Assembly: GCF_004001245.1 (NCBI RefSeq)
Contig: NZ_AP018724.1
Location: 1,294,501-1,358,500, forward strand
Reading direction: 5' to 3'
DNA: 64,000 bases
Origin: Sulfurivermis fontis
GTDB taxonomy: Bacteria > Pseudomonadota > Gammaproteobacteria > Thiohalomonadales > Thiohalomonadaceae
Each line of letters starts with the position of its first letter. Positions within the stretch are counted from its first letter, which is position 1. Shown here piece after piece: positions 19,055 to 30,072 of this stretch. Made by a program: the position numbers and the translations under genes. The notes beneath the pieces are model-generated. The model was not told the origin of the DNA. It did not search any database and saw nothing but the letters and a program-made list of their open reading frames with translations.

Positions 19055-19740
19055 TGGCGGGCACTATCCCGGTCATTACCGTCGACGGCCCCAGCGGGGT
19101 CGGCAAAGGCACCATCAGCCAACTGTTGACCCGCCGTTTCGGCTGGCATTTCCTCGACAGCGGGGCCCTCTATCGGCTCACCGCCCTGGCGGCACGGCGC
19201 CAGGGGGTGGCGTTTGATGACGAGGCGGGCTTGGCCTGGGTGGCGCGGGGGCTTCCCGTGGAGTTTCGCCCGCAGGAAGCAGGTGAGTTGCAGATATTCC
19301 TTTCTGGACAAGAAGTTAGTCGCGATATCCGCACCGAGCAGGCAGGTAACGATGCCTCTCGCGTAGCGGCTGTACCGGCAGTACGCGAAGCCCTGTTGGC
19401 GCGCCAGCGTGCCTTTCGGCAGCCTCCTGGCCTGGTGGCGGACGGCCGCGATATGGGCACCACCGTGTTTCCGGATGCCCCGCTGAAGATATTCCTTACC
19501 GCCAGCGCCGAGGTACGGGCACAAAGACGCTATAACCAGTTGAAGGAAAAGGGGTTAGATGCTAACCTACGCAGTCTTTTCACCGAGATAGCCGAACGTG
19601 ACGAGCGGGATCGCAACCGCCGTGTGTCGCCGCTCAGGCCGGCAGAGGATGCGGTGGTGATCGACACGTCGACGCTCGGTATCGAAGAGGTTCTGGCCGC
19701 GGTGCTGGCGGAATGCCGCTCGCGGCTGGGTATGCAGTAG
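19054..19740 (+). CDS. cmk: Cmk, cytidylate kinase
   Basis: Phosphorylates CMP and dCMP (228 aa). The P-loop reads VDGPSGVGKGTISQLL and the CMP-binding region FLDSGALYRLTALAA; the LID region contains RAQRRYNQLKEKG. The ATG is embedded in the TGATG overlap with aroA, which implies translational coupling. The cmk-rpsA-ihfB order that follows is conserved in gammaproteobacteria. Length matches the family. Confidence 0.96.
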   Translation: MAGTIPVITVDGPSGVGKGTISQLLTRRFGWHFLDSGALYRLTALAARRQGVAFDDEAGLAWVARGLPVEFRPQEAGELQIFLSGQEVSRDIRTEQAGNDASRVAAVPAVREALLARQRAFRQPPGLVADGRDMGTTVFPDAPLKIFLTASAEVRAQRRYNQLKEKGLDANLRSLFTEIAERDERDRNRRVSPLRPAEDAVVIDTSTLGIEEVLAAVLAECRSRLGMQ

Positions 19741-19813
19741 GGGCTGCTATCGCAGGTGCGGTGGCGGTTTGGTTTTCAACTTCAACCCGCGGCAGTAATG
19801 CGGTTCTACATAG

Positions 19814-19830
19814 GCCGTTCGACGAACGGC
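19814..19830 (+). promoter_or_regulatory. Hairpin in the rpsA leader
   Basis: A perfect palindrome with an 8-bp stem (19814-19821 with 19823-19830, GCCGTTCG/CGAACGGC) lies immediately before the AAGG ribosome-binding segment of rpsA. Ribosomal protein S1 represses its own translation through leader structure in E. coli. Position and geometry fit such a role, but the pairing here is only inferred from sequence; with a 1-nt centre the tip must open. Confidence 0.4.
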
Positions 19831-19844
19831 AAGGTACGTGAGTG

Positions 19845-21521
19845 ATGAGCGAAAGCTTTGCAGAATTGTTTGAACAGAGTCTTGCCGGTTCCCAGATGCG
19901 CCCCGGTGCCATCATTACCGGCAAGGTAGTCCAGGTTGGCAATGACGTCGTCGTCATCAACGCCGGTCTCAAGTCCGAAGGCGTGATCCCCGTCGAGCAG
20001 TTCCTCAACGAGAACGGCGAGATCGAGGTCAAGGTCGGCGACGAGGTGGACGTTGCCTTGGAAATGGTGGAAGACGGTTTTGGTGCCACCCGCCTGTCCC
20101 GTGAAAAGGCCAAGCGTTCCGAATCCTGGACCCGCCTGGAGCGCGCCTCCGAGGCCGGCGAGACCGTGATTGGCCGCATCGTCGACAAGGTCAAGGGCGG
20201 TTTCACCGTCGACCTCAAGGACATCCGTGCGTTCCTGCCCGGTTCCCTGGTGGATGTGCGCCCGGTGCGCGATCCCTCCTACCTGGAAGGCAAGGACTTG
20301 GAATTCAAGGTCATCAAGCTCGATCGCAAGCGTAACAACGTCGTCGTCTCGCGCCGTGCCGTGGTTGAATCCGAGGGCAGCGAAGAACGCGAAGCCCTGC
20401 TGGAAGGTCTGCAGGAAGGTCAGGTAGTCAAGGGCATCGTCAAGAACCTCACCGATTACGGCGCCTTCGTCGACCTCGGTGGCATCGACGGCCTGCTGCA
20501 CATCACCGACATGGCCTGGAAGCGCGTCAAGCATCCGTCCGAGGTGGTCAACGTCGGCGACGAAATCGAAGTCAAGGTACTCAAGTTCGACCGCGAGCGC
20601 ACCCGTGTCTCCCTGGGCCTCAAGCAACTGGGCGAGGATCCGTGGGAAGACATCACCCGCCGTTACCCGGTGGGTACCCGCCTATTCGGCAAGGTGACCA
20701 ATCTGACCGACTATGGCTGCTTCGTCGAGATCGAAGAAGGCGTGGAAGGTCTGGTGCACGTCTCCGAGATGGACTGGACCAACAAGAACATCCACCCGTC
20801 CAAGGTTGTCCAGATGGGCGACGAAGTGGAAGTCATGGTGCTGGACATCGATGCCGAGCGTCGTCGTATCTCTCTGGGCATGAAGCAGTGCCAGGAAAAT
20901 CCGTGGGATGCCTTCTCCGCCAGCCACAACAAGGGCGACAAGGTGTCGGGCAAGATCAAGTCCATCACCGACTTCGGCATCTTCATCGGCCTGGAAGGTG
21001 GTATCGACGGTCTGATCCACCTCTCCGACATCGCTTGGAACGTGCCGGGTGAAGAGGCGGTGCGCAACTTCAGCAAGGGCGACGAAGTCGAGGCCGTGAT
21101 TCTGGCCATCGATCCGGAACGCGAGCGCATCTCTCTCGGCATCAAGCAACTGGAAAAAGATCCATTCTCCAACTACGTGGCCGAGCACCGTAAGGGCAGC
21201 ATCGTCAAGGGTATCGTGCGTGAAGTGGATGCCAAGGGCGCCATCATCGATCTGGAAGAGGGTGTCGAGGGTTATCTGCGGGCCTCCGAGCTGTCCCGCG
21301 ATCGCGTCGAGGATGCCCGTACCCTGCTCAAGGCCGGGGATGAAGTCGAGGCCAAGTTCATGGGTGTAGACCGCAAGAACCGCACCATCACCTTGTCAGT
21401 CAAGGCGAAGGACAGCGAGGAGGAGGCGGAAGCCATGCAGGACTACAACCGCGCCGCAGCAGCCGCCAACCCGACGCTGGGCGACCTGCTGAAGGAGCAG
21501 ATGGAAAACAAGAACGACTGA
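19845..21521 (+). CDS. rpsA: RpsA, 30S ribosomal protein S1
   Basis: 558-aa S1 with six S1/OB-type RNA-binding repeats, recognisable by recurring segments such as [60 protein letters not shown] and [21 protein letters not shown]1 docks mRNA on the ribosome for initiation. The ATG at 19845 ([13 protein letters not shown]) is preferred to the overlapping GTG three bases upstream because homologues begin MSESFA. Codon use is strongly biased, as expected of a highly expressed gene. It is followed by an intrinsic terminator and ihfB. Confidence 0.97.
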   Translation: MSESFAELFEQSLAGSQMRPGAIITGKVVQVGNDVVVINAGLKSEGVIPVEQFLNENGEIEVKVGDEVDVALEMVEDGFGATRLSREKAKRSESWTRLERASEAGETVIGRIVDKVKGGFTVDLKDIRAFLPGSLVDVRPVRDPSYLEGKDLEFKVIKLDRKRNNVVVSRRAVVESEGSEEREALLEGLQEGQVVKGIVKNLTDYGAFVDLGGIDGLLHITDMAWKRVKHPSEVVNVGDEIEVKVLKFDRERTRVSLGLKQLGEDPWEDITRRYPVGTRLFGKVTNLTDYGCFVEIEEGVEGLVHVSEMDWTNKNIHPSKVVQMGDEVEVMVLDIDAERRRISLGMKQCQENPWDAFSASHNKGDKVSGKIKSITDFGIFIGLEGGIDGLIHLSDIAWNVPGEEAVRNFSKGDEVEAVILAIDPERERISLGIKQLEKDPFSNYVAEHRKGSIVKGIVREVDAKGAIIDLEEGVEGYLRASELSRDRVEDARTLLKAGDEVEAKFMGVDRKNRTITLSVKAKDSEEEAEAMQDYNRAAAAANPTLGDLLKEQMENKND

Positions 21522-21531
21522 GCAGTGAACT

Positions 21532-21566
21532 GGAAGGCCCGTCATCCGGCGGGCCTTCCCTTACTT
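21532..21566 (+). terminator. Terminator between rpsA and ihfB
   Basis: A perfect 10-bp stem, GGAAGGCCCG (21532-21541) with CGGGCCTTCC (21550-21559) and an 8-nt loop, is followed by CTTACTTT. The T-run is short, so partial read-through into ihfB is plausible. Confidence 0.7.
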
Positions 21567-21577
21567 TGGGGGCATCC

Positions 21578-21877
21578 ATGACCAAGTCGGAACTGATCGA
21601 GATCCTGGCGCGCAAGCAGCCCCAACTCAATTCCAAGGATGTCGAGTTGGCGGTGAAGACCATACTGGAACACATGGCGCAGGTATTGGCCGGTGGTGAG
21701 CGTATCGAGATTCGTGGATTTGGCAGCTTCTCACTGCACTATCGTCCACCACGTGTGGGCCGCAATCCCAAGACAGGTGAATCTGTCCAACTGGGAGCCA
21801 AATATGTGCCGCATTTCAAGCCTGGCAAGGAGTTGCGCGAGCGTGTGGATCAAGGGGCCGTACTGACGACGGATTGA
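21578..21877 (+). CDS. ihfB: IhfB, integration host factor subunit beta
   Basis: DNA-bending HU/IHF-family protein (99 aa), the beta partner of IhfA encoded at 49466. The family signature lies at [20 protein letters not shown] followed by RNPKTGESV, which contains the DNA-intercalating proline on the beta arm. Start ATG 21578 ([17 protein letters not shown]) matches homologues. It lies just after rpsA, as in most gammaproteobacteria, separated by a weak terminator. Confidence 0.96.
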   Translation: MTKSELIEILARKQPQLNSKDVELAVKTILEHMAQVLAGGERIEIRGFGSFSLHYRPPRVGRNPKTGESVQLGAKYVPHFKPGKELRERVDQGAVLTTD

Positions 21878-22012
21878 ATGCCGGGCTGTACTCGGAAGTA
21901 ATTTTCACTTCGTAGTGTCTAGCACTTTTCACACTGAGACATCGCTTTGTAATTCGTCGAGCCTGGTAATATCCTGTAGTAACGCAGCTGGCGTAAACGT
22001 TGGGATACGACA

Positions 22013-22037
22013 GGGGCTTCGGCCCCGCCATACGGGG
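22013..22037 (+). promoter_or_regulatory. Two mutually exclusive hairpins over the lapA ribosome-binding site
   Basis: GGGGC-TTCG-GCCCC (22013-22026, a stable UUCG tetraloop) overlaps CCCCG-CCATA-CGGGG (22023-22037). The CCCC segment can pair with either side. The second hairpin would hide the GGGG that serves as Shine-Dalgarno 5 nt before the lapA ATG; the first would free it. The base pairing is visible; a regulatory role is inference. Confidence 0.4.
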
Positions 22038-22042
22038 TCGAC

Positions 22043-22336
22043 ATGAAACGCCTGTTACTTCTTATTCTCTTTCTCCTGCTGGTGGCCCTGGGCATCAGCT
22101 TCGCCGTACACAATTCTGAGCCCGTTACGCTGCATTATTATTTTGGTTCCGTTTCCGGACCATTATCACTGATTGTGGTCATTGCCCTTGCCGTTGGCGC
22201 CGTACTCGGTGTCGGCACCAGCCTGCTGTTGGTATTCAGCCAGCGGCACAAGGTTTCGCGTCTGCAACGCAAACTCGATACCTGTGAACAGGAAATTCGT
22301 AATCTCCGTCATTTGCCGTTGCGCGACAATCACTAA
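22043..22336 (+). CDS. lapA: LapA-family inner membrane protein
   Basis: 97-aa protein of the LapA (YciS/DUF1049) family that works with LapB in lipopolysaccharide assembly and control of LpxC. Two transmembrane segments are evident (about residues 3-20, LLLLILFLLLVALGISF, and 42-65, LIVVIALAVGAVLGVGTSLL). Between them is the family-typical HNSEPVTLHYYFG. The cytoplasmic tail is a short coiled coil (RLQRKLDTCEQEIRNL). lapB follows after 6 bp, so the two are co-translated. Confidence 0.93.
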   Translation: MKRLLLLILFLLLVALGISFAVHNSEPVTLHYYFGSVSGPLSLIVVIALAVGAVLGVGTSLLLVFSQRHKVSRLQRKLDTCEQEIRNLRHLPLRDNH

Positions 22337-22342
22337 GCTTCC

Positions 22343-23512
22343 ATGGGCGCCGAACTGTTGTTCCTGCTGTTGCCGGTAGCCGCGTTGTCCGGCTGGCTGC
22401 TGGGGCGGCGTGAGGTACGTGATGGTGGCAGACAGTTTTCCCATCTGTCTTCCGACTATTTCAAAGGACTCAATTATCTCCTGAACGAACAACCGGACAA
22501 GGCGATTGAGGTTTTTATCCACATGCTGGAAGTGGACAGCGATACCGTGGATACGCATTTTGCCGTTGGCAGTCTGTTTCGCAGGCGTGGCGAAGTCGAT
22601 CGTGCTATTCGCATCCATCAGAATCTTATCGCCCGCCCGACTCTTAATCGCCAGCAACGTGATCAGGCGTTATATGAGCTGGGAACCGACTACATGCGGG
22701 CCGGTTTGCTGGATCGCGCGGAAAGCCTGTTTCATGAGTTAGTGAACGAGAGTCCGTCTTATCGGCCACAGGCGCTGCGTCAGTTGCTGGATATCTATCA
22801 GCAGGAAAAGGACTGGCATAAGGCTGTTACCGTAGCTCAGCGTCTGCAAGGCATGGGTAGCGAGGAGATCGGCCCTGTAATCGCGCAGTATTATTGCGAA
22901 CAGGCGGAGCAGGCATTGATGCTGGGGGAGCGCAGCGAGGCTCTGCGCCTGGTACGGCGTGCCCTGGCCGAGGATCGTAATTGTGTGCGCGCCACTTTGC
23001 TGGAAGGGCGCATCGAGTTGGATAATGGCGCATACAAATCTGCCGTGCGCGTTCTGCGTCGGGTTGAGCAGCAGAATCCTGCCTACCTGCCCGAGGTACT
23101 GGCGCCGTTACAAGAGGCTTTTGTGCAACAAGGGCGGGTGGGCGACATGATCGCCTATCTGCGCGATATGTTGGCACGCCACGGCGGGATATCGATTATG
23201 CTGGCGCTGGCAGAACTGATACGCCAGCAGCAAGGTGAGAAGGAAGCGGCAGTTTTCGTAGTCAATCACATGCGCGGCCATCCTTCTATCCGTGGCATGG
23301 AGCGATTGATTGCGCTCAAGTTGCACACCAGCGACGGGCAGGCGCGGGATGATCTGTTGGTTCTGAAGGACCTGACGGACAAACTACTGGAGAGCAAGCC
23401 GGTCTATTGCTGCAGTCAGTGTGGCTACAGTGGCAAAACGCTGAGTTGGCAATGTCCGAGCTGCAAACAATGGACTACCATCAAGCCGATTCACGGTATT
23501 GAAGGCGAATAA
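22343..23512 (+). CDS. lapB: LapB, lipopolysaccharide assembly protein B
   Basis: 389-aa TPR protein (YciM) anchored by an N-terminal transmembrane helix (LLFLLLPVAALSGWLLGRR). Cytoplasmic TPR repeats occupy about residues 30-340 (for example YFKGLNYLLNEQPDKAIEVF), and a C-terminal rubredoxin-type metal knuckle carries CSQCGYSG and CPSCKQW. In E. coli LapB promotes FtsH-dependent turnover of LpxC, balancing lipopolysaccharide against phospholipid. All four metal-site cysteines are present. It forms a unit with lapA upstream and pyrF downstream. Confidence 0.95.
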   Translation: MGAELLFLLLPVAALSGWLLGRREVRDGGRQFSHLSSDYFKGLNYLLNEQPDKAIEVFIHMLEVDSDTVDTHFAVGSLFRRRGEVDRAIRIHQNLIARPTLNRQQRDQALYELGTDYMRAGLLDRAESLFHELVNESPSYRPQALRQLLDIYQQEKDWHKAVTVAQRLQGMGSEEIGPVIAQYYCEQAEQALMLGERSEALRLVRRALAEDRNCVRATLLEGRIELDNGAYKSAVRVLRRVEQQNPAYLPEVLAPLQEAFVQQGRVGDMIAYLRDMLARHGGISIMLALAELIRQQQGEKEAAVFVVNHMRGHPSIRGMERLIALKLHTSDGQARDDLLVLKDLTDKLLESKPVYCCSQCGYSGKTLSWQCPSCKQWTTIKPIHGIEGE

Positions 23513-23527
23513 CTATCCGGTGAATAC

Positions 23528-24232
23528 ATGAGCAAGAATCTTGGACCGCGCATCATTATTGCACTCGACTATGCCGAACCACGTCTGGCACTGGATATGG
23601 CGGCGAAGTTGGAGCCGGCACGCTGCCGTCTGAAAGTCGGCAAGGAGCTATTCACCCGCGGAGGGCCGCAGTTGGTGCAGACGCTGCGCAACAAGGGGTT
23701 CGAAATCTTTCTCGATCTCAAGTTTCATGATATTCCCAATACGGTAGCCGGTGCATGCAGTGCGGCTGCCGATCTCGGCGTATGGATGGTCAATGTGCAT
23801 GCCATGGGGGGACGGTGCATGATGGTCGCTGCGCGTGAAGCACTCGACAAGGTGGCCCAGCCGCCACTGTTGATTGCCGTCACTATTCTTACCAGCATGG
23901 GTGAACGAGACATTCATGAGGTTGGCCTGGCCGGGATGCCCGCCGACAACGTGGTCCGTCTTGCCGCCTTGGCTCAGGAGAGCGGTATGGATGGCGTTGT
24001 CTGCTCGCCGCAAGAAGTAGCCATGCTGCGGCGTCAAGCCGGCGAGTCCTTCCGGCTGGTTACGCCTGGTATCCGTCCGATATGGTCGGCAAAAGGGGAC
24101 CAAACCCGTATTACCACGCCGGCAGATGCTGTACGGCTCGGTTCGGATTACCTGGTAATCGGCCGGCCGATTACGGCGGCCGAGGAGCCAATGGTTGCGC
24201 TGGAGGCTATTGAACGCGAGCTGGCGGAATAG
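23528..24232 (+). CDS. pyrF: PyrF, orotidine 5'-phosphate decarboxylase
   Basis: Last enzyme of UMP synthesis (234 aa, a TIM barrel). It opens [20 protein letters not shown] and contains the catalytic segment [16 protein letters not shown], where the Asp-Lys-Asp network lies. The phosphate-binding loop is near the C-terminus ([13 protein letters not shown]). ATG 23528 lies 16 bp after lapB; the lapA-lapB-pyrF order is the same in E. coli. Confidence 0.96.
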   Translation: MSKNLGPRIIIALDYAEPRLALDMAAKLEPARCRLKVGKELFTRGGPQLVQTLRNKGFEIFLDLKFHDIPNTVAGACSAAADLGVWMVNVHAMGGRCMMVAAREALDKVAQPPLLIAVTILTSMGERDIHEVGLAGMPADNVVRLAALAQESGMDGVVCSPQEVAMLRRQAGESFRLVTPGIRPIWSAKGDQTRITTPADAVRLGSDYLVIGRPITAAEEPMVALEAIERELAE

Positions 24233-24301
24233 GCGTTATTGCAGAAATTTCCTACAGAAAATTCTCTTCCTGCCTACTGTGCTCCCCTTGTGGTAGCTTG
24301 A

Positions 24302-24652
<351 letters not shown>

Positions 24653-24677
24653 CCACACGGCCGTTGCAGCCCGACAG

Positions 24678-24713
24678 AGGCGCCCGCTGTGCGGGCGCCT
24701 TTCTTTTGTTTTT
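24678..24713 (+). terminator. Intrinsic terminator after the ComEA-like gene
   Basis: A perfect 10-bp stem AGGCGCCCGC (24678-24687) with GCGGGCGCCT (24691-24700), a 3-nt loop, and the T-rich tail TTCTTTTGTTTTT. It argues that any galU start upstream of about 24715 is wrong. Confidence 0.9.
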
Positions 24714-24768
24714 CATCTCTTTGCCGCACAATATGAGCATTCCGCAATTCACGACGCAGGGTGTGTAT

Positions 24769-25638
24769 GTGAACGTTTCCAAGGCTGTCTTTCCCGTTGC
24801 CGGTATGGGGACCCGCTTTCTGCCTGCTACCAAGGCGAACCCCAAGGAAATGCTGCCCATCGTCGACAAGCCGTTGATTCAGTATGCGGTGGAAGAGGCG
24901 ATAGCCGCCGGCATTACCGAAATGATCTTCGTGACCAGCAGTGCCAAGCGCGCTATCGAGGATCATTTCGACAAGAATTACGAACTGGAAGCCGAACTCG
25001 AAAAGAAGGGTAAGAGTGAACTGCTTGAGTTGGTGCGTAGCGTATTGCCTGCCGGCGTGTCATGCGCCTATGTTCGGCAGCCGGAGGCGTTGGGCCTGGG
25101 GCATGCCGTGCTGTGTGCCAAGCCATTGATCAAAGACGAACCGTTTGCAGTAATCCTGGCGGATGATTTGATCGATGGTTATGGTGGCAGTGCCATGGCG
25201 CAGATGGTCGAAATGTATACCGCGCATCAGTGCAGTCTCCTTGGGGTCGAGGAGGTGGCTGCAGAGGATACCGACAAATACGGTATCGTGAAGGCAGTGC
25301 CAATGGATGAGCGGTTGTCGCGTGTCGAACGCATCGTGGAGAAGCCGAAGCCGGCCGAGGCTCCCTCCACGTTGGCTGTGGTAGGACGCTATATCCTGAC
25401 GCCGCGTATTTTCGAGCTGCTGGAAACGACGGGGCGTGGTGCCGGCGGGGAAATACAGCTTACGGACGCCATTGCGGCTCTGCTGCGGGAAGAGCCGGTA
25501 TTGGGTTATCGCTTCAGCGGTCGCCGCTACGATTGTGGTAGCAAGCTGGGGTATCTGGAGGCGACTGTAGAGTTTGCCCTGAAGCATCCGGAACTCAGTG
25601 ATGAATTCCGCAGTTATCTGAAGAGGAATTTCTGTTGA
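24769..25638 (+). CDS. galU: GalU, UTP-glucose-1-phosphate uridylyltransferase
   Basis: Makes UDP-glucose from UTP and glucose 1-phosphate (289 aa). The nucleotide-binding signature [20 protein letters not shown] and [14 protein letters not shown] open the protein; the C-terminal half contains [19 protein letters not shown]. The start is uncertain: GTG 24769 gives the usual short N-terminus ([12 protein letters not shown]) and has CAGGG upstream, while ATG 24733 would add 12 residues. Starts further upstream would overlap the terminator. UDP-glucose feeds envelope polysaccharides. Confidence 0.93.
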   Translation: MNVSKAVFPVAGMGTRFLPATKANPKEMLPIVDKPLIQYAVEEAIAAGITEMIFVTSSAKRAIEDHFDKNYELEAELEKKGKSELLELVRSVLPAGVSCAYVRQPEALGLGHAVLCAKPLIKDEPFAVILADDLIDGYGGSAMAQMVEMYTAHQCSLLGVEEVAAEDTDKYGIVKAVPMDERLSRVERIVEKPKPAEAPSTLAVVGRYILTPRIFELLETTGRGAGGEIQLTDAIAALLREEPVLGYRFSGRRYDCGSKLGYLEATVEFALKHPELSDEFRSYLKRNFC

Positions 25639-25640
25639 GC

Positions 25641-25664
25641 TGAAAGACATCGCCGCACGATGTC
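25641..25664 (-). terminator. Possible terminator of tRNA-Asn
   Basis: On the minus strand downstream of tRNA-Asn, GACATCG and CGATGTC (25658-25664 and 25646-25652) form a 7-bp stem with a 5-nt loop followed by TTTC. It also lies after the galU stop and could act weakly in both directions. Confidence 0.4.
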
Positions 25665-25706
25665 GCGCTCGAGTTTATTCTGTCAGTGGATTGTGCCGCG
25701 AGTGAT

Positions 25707-25782
25707 TGGCTCCCCCGGTTGGACTCGAACCAACGACACACGGATTAACAGTCCGCTGATCTACCGACTGATCTACGGGGGA
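25707..25782 (-). tRNA. tRNA-Asn (GTT)
   Basis: A 76-nt tRNA read on the minus strand, including an encoded CCA. The acceptor arms TCCCCCG and CGGGGGA pair fully, the anticodon loop contains GTT (CTGTTAATC), and the T-loop is GGTTCGAGTCC. The discriminator is G, as expected for tRNA-Asn. Confidence 0.96.
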
Positions 25783-25798
25783 ATCGATAGAGGCGCAT

Positions 25799-25827
25799 AT
25801 ACTACTTATCCGCCCGTACCAGGTCAA
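25799..25827 (-). promoter_or_regulatory. Sigma-70 promoter of tRNA-Asn
   Basis: On the minus strand, TTGACC (25827-25822), a 17-bp spacer and TAGTAT (25804-25799) lie 16 nt upstream of the tRNA. The box sequences and spacing are close to consensus. It sits just beyond the fimT stop codon. Confidence 0.7.
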
Positions 25828-25831
25828 GACT

Positions 25832-26407
25832 TCATGTGGGACATTGTAGTGCGCTCCCGCTTGCCGATAGGCCGGAGCTCCTGACCCGCCCGGTCTTGGC
25901 CAGGATCAGTGCCCTGGCCGCAACCGCGCCCCGATTGTCACAGAAGACGAAGGTGCCGTTGCTGCTGGCTGTGCCGTTCGGGTAATAGACGGTGTAGTTG
26001 GAGCTGGGAAAGGCATTCCACTCGAGTGTCTGGCCCGGTGGCAGGGCGGCCTGCGCCCACAACAGTGTCTCATCGTCGTTCCACTGTTTGTCACCATTGT
26101 TATCCTCAAACAGGATCCATCCGGCATGCCATGGCCGTGAGTTATTGCAGCCGGTATCAGACGTACCTTTGCAGATGACGATGGGTTGGTTGCGCTTGAT
26201 AGCCTCGCTGCGGGCGTAGTGCAGCGCAGTGGCGAGGGCATTGATCGAGGTCGTGAGCCGGTTGTTCTGCAGCAGGCTGGCAAAGGACGGGACGGTAATG
26301 GCCATGATTACCGCCGTGATAGCCAGCACGGCAAACAGCTCTGTCAGCGTGTAGCCCTGATGCAGCCGGCGGTGGCCGGTGCGGGCGGGGGAGAAGATGA
26401 CGTCCAT
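25832..26407 (-). CDS. GspH/FimT family pseudopilin
   Basis: Type IV pilin-like minor pseudopilin (191 aa). The prepilin peptidase site and hydrophobic helix lie at residues 18-40: QGYTLTELFAVLAITAVIMA, with cleavage expected after the Gly and the conserved Glu at position +5 present. The body contains FASLLQNNRLTTSINALATA, YARSEAIKRNQPIVICKG and GWILFEDNNGD, all typical of FimT/GspH minor pilins. The Tyr after the cleavage site is unusual (Phe is typical). It stands alone rather than in a pil or gsp operon. It may prime type IV pili used for DNA uptake. Confidence 0.85.
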   Translation of the reverse strand: MDVIFSPARTGHRRLHQGYTLTELFAVLAITAVIMAITVPSFASLLQNNRLTTSINALATALHYARSEAIKRNQPIVICKGTSDTGCNNSRPWHAGWILFEDNNGDKQWNDDETLLWAQAALPPGQTLEWNAFPSSNYTVYYPNGTASSNGTFVFCDNRGAVAARALILAKTGRVRSSGLSASGSALQCPT

Positions 26408-26508
26408 GTCATACCCACATCCGTGTCGGGTATAACCATAGGACAGTCAGGCTGCAGTTTGAAGTGCCGTCCTGTCAGCAAGTGCTGCTATTGTTTGTCG
26501 GAAATTTC

Positions 26509-27699
26509 CTATTTCTCACCGAAGAGATTGCTGAGGCGCTGCAGGGCATTGCGTAGGTTGTCGAGCGAGGTCGCGAATGACAAGCGCATGTAGCCCTCGC
26601 TGCCGAAGGCCGAGCCGGGTACCAGGGCTACGCCGGTGTGATTGAGTATGTAGTCCGCCAGTTCGATGTCGTTATGGATATCGCTGTGCTCGGCGACGAT
26701 GCTGCGCATATCCATGAAGGAATAGAAGGCACCCTGTGAGGGCAGGCAGTTGATGCCCTTGATTCGGTTCAGGCCGGCAACCACGAAATCATGCCGTTCC
26801 TTGAACGCCTTGAGCATGGTCTTGATACAGCTCTGGTCGCCGTTGAGCGCCACTTCGGCCGCCACCTGGGATATGGAGGTGGGATTGGACGTGCTCTGCG
26901 ACTGGATGTTCTTCATTGCCTCGATGAGCCTGTCCGGGCCGGCGGCGTAGCCGATGCGCCAGCCGGTCATGGAGTAGGCCTTGGACACGCCGTTGAGAAC
27001 GATGGTGCGGTCGTACAGATCCGGGCAGGCATTGAGAATGTTCACAAACGGCTCATCGGTCCACAGAATGTGTTCGTACATATCATCCGAAGCGATCATC
27101 ACCTGGGGATGACGGCGTAGCACTACGCCCAGGGCGGCCAGTTCATCTTTGCTGTAGGCAACCCCGGTAGGGTTGGAGGGGCTGTTCAGGACCACCAGGC
27201 GGGTGCGCGGGGTGATCGCCGCCTCCAGTTGGGCAGGGGTGATCTTGAAGCCCTGCTCCAGGCCGGCCTCGATGATGACCGGTACGCCCTCGGCCAGCAG
27301 CACCATGTCGGGGTAGGATACCCAGTAGGGGGCCGGGATGATCACCTCGTCGCCGGCATCCAGCAGGGCCTGGGCCAGGTTATAGAAGCTCTGCTTGCCG
27401 CCGCAGGAGACCAGGATCTGTTTTGCGGTGTAATCCAGCCCGTTGTCGCGGGCGAACTTGGCGATGATGGCCTTTTTCAGCCCCGGCGTGCCGTCCACGG
27501 CGGTATACTTGGTAAAGCCTTTCTGGATGGCCTCGATGGCGGCCTGCTTGATGTGGTCCGGGGTGTCGAAGTCCGGTTCGCCGGCGCCGAGGCCGATGAT
27601 GTCCTTGCCCTGCGCCTTCAGTTCCTGGGCGCGCGCGGTGACCGCCAGGGTGGGGGAAGGCTTGATGCTTTGAACGCGCTTGGACAATTGGATATCCAC
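26509..27699 (-). CDS. Aspartate/aromatic aminotransferase (AspC-type, class I)
   Basis: PLP-dependent class I aminotransferase (396 aa) of the type Ib aspartate/prephenate aminotransferase family. Diagnostic motifs are IIGLGAGEPDFDTPDHIK, LNSPSNPTGVAYS and the PLP-lysine segment NGVSKAYSMTGWRIGYA. Start is GTG 27699 (VDIQLSKRVQSIKPS), chosen because GAGG lies at good spacing and homologues start there; the longer frame to 27756 adds unrelated residues. Likely substrate is aspartate with 2-oxoglutarate, possibly prephenate. It diverges from uvrB across 86 bp. Confidence 0.9.
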   Translation of the reverse strand: MDIQLSKRVQSIKPSPTLAVTARAQELKAQGKDIIGLGAGEPDFDTPDHIKQAAIEAIQKGFTKYTAVDGTPGLKKAIIAKFARDNGLDYTAKQILVSCGGKQSFYNLAQALLDAGDEVIIPAPYWVSYPDMVLLAEGVPVIIEAGLEQGFKITPAQLEAAITPRTRLVVLNSPSNPTGVAYSKDELAALGVVLRRHPQVMIASDDMYEHILWTDEPFVNILNACPDLYDRTIVLNGVSKAYSMTGWRIGYAAGPDRLIEAMKNIQSQSTSNPTSISQVAAEVALNGDQSCIKTMLKAFKERHDFVVAGLNRIKGINCLPSQGAFYSFMDMRSIVAEHSDIHNDIELADYILNHTGVALVPGSAFGSEGYMRLSFATSLDNLRNALQRLSNLFGEK

Positions 27700-27785
27700 C
27701 GTTTTCCTCGACACAAAAGTTGGAAATAAAACCGCCCTAATATAGCCGAACCGCAAGCTTTGCTGAATCCCCCAAGCGCTGAATC

Positions 27786-29810
<2,025 letters not shown>

Positions 29811-29849
29811 AGCCGGGTAATGCTTGAAAAACAACGTGTTACAACATGT

Positions 29850-29877
29850 TTGACTGTGTCCGGTGAACAGGTATAAT
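29850..29877 (+). promoter_or_regulatory. Strong sigma-70 promoter of tRNA-Val
   Basis: TTGACT, a 16-bp spacer and a perfect TATAAT lie 17 nt before the tRNA. The following discriminator (GGCGCGCTTC) is GC-rich, as at stable-RNA promoters under stringent control. Confidence 0.85.
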
Positions 29878-29894
29878 GGCGCGCTTCTGACGAC

Positions 29895-29971
29895 AGGCGT
29901 GTAGCTCAGCTGGTTAGAGCACCACCTTGACATGGTGGGGGTCGTTGGTTCGAGTCCAATCACGCCTACCA
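29895..29971 (+). tRNA. tRNA-Val (GAC)
   Basis: A 77-nt tRNA with encoded CCA. The acceptor stem AGGCGTG/CACGCCT is fully paired. The anticodon loop CTTGACATG carries GAC, and the D- and T-loops (AGCTCAGCTGGTTAGAGC, GGTTCGAGTCC) are canonical. Confidence 0.97.
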
Positions 29972-29984
29972 TTTATATTCCAGG

Positions 29985-30010
29985 GCCCCGCTATCGCGGG
30001 GCTTTGCGTT
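29985..30010 (+). terminator. Terminator of tRNA-Val
   Basis: GCCCCGC (29985-29991), a 4-nt loop TATC and GCGGGGC (29996-30002), followed by TTTGCGTTT. Confidence 0.8.
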
Positions 30011-30072
30011 TCTCGGGCTGGAACAATGCCGCGCAGGCCGTGGATGGTCGGGAGCGGCGAGCGGGGTATGCC

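Noticed and set aside
24664-24768. A longer galU N-terminus
   Set aside because: It would cross the strong intrinsic terminator at 24678-24713.
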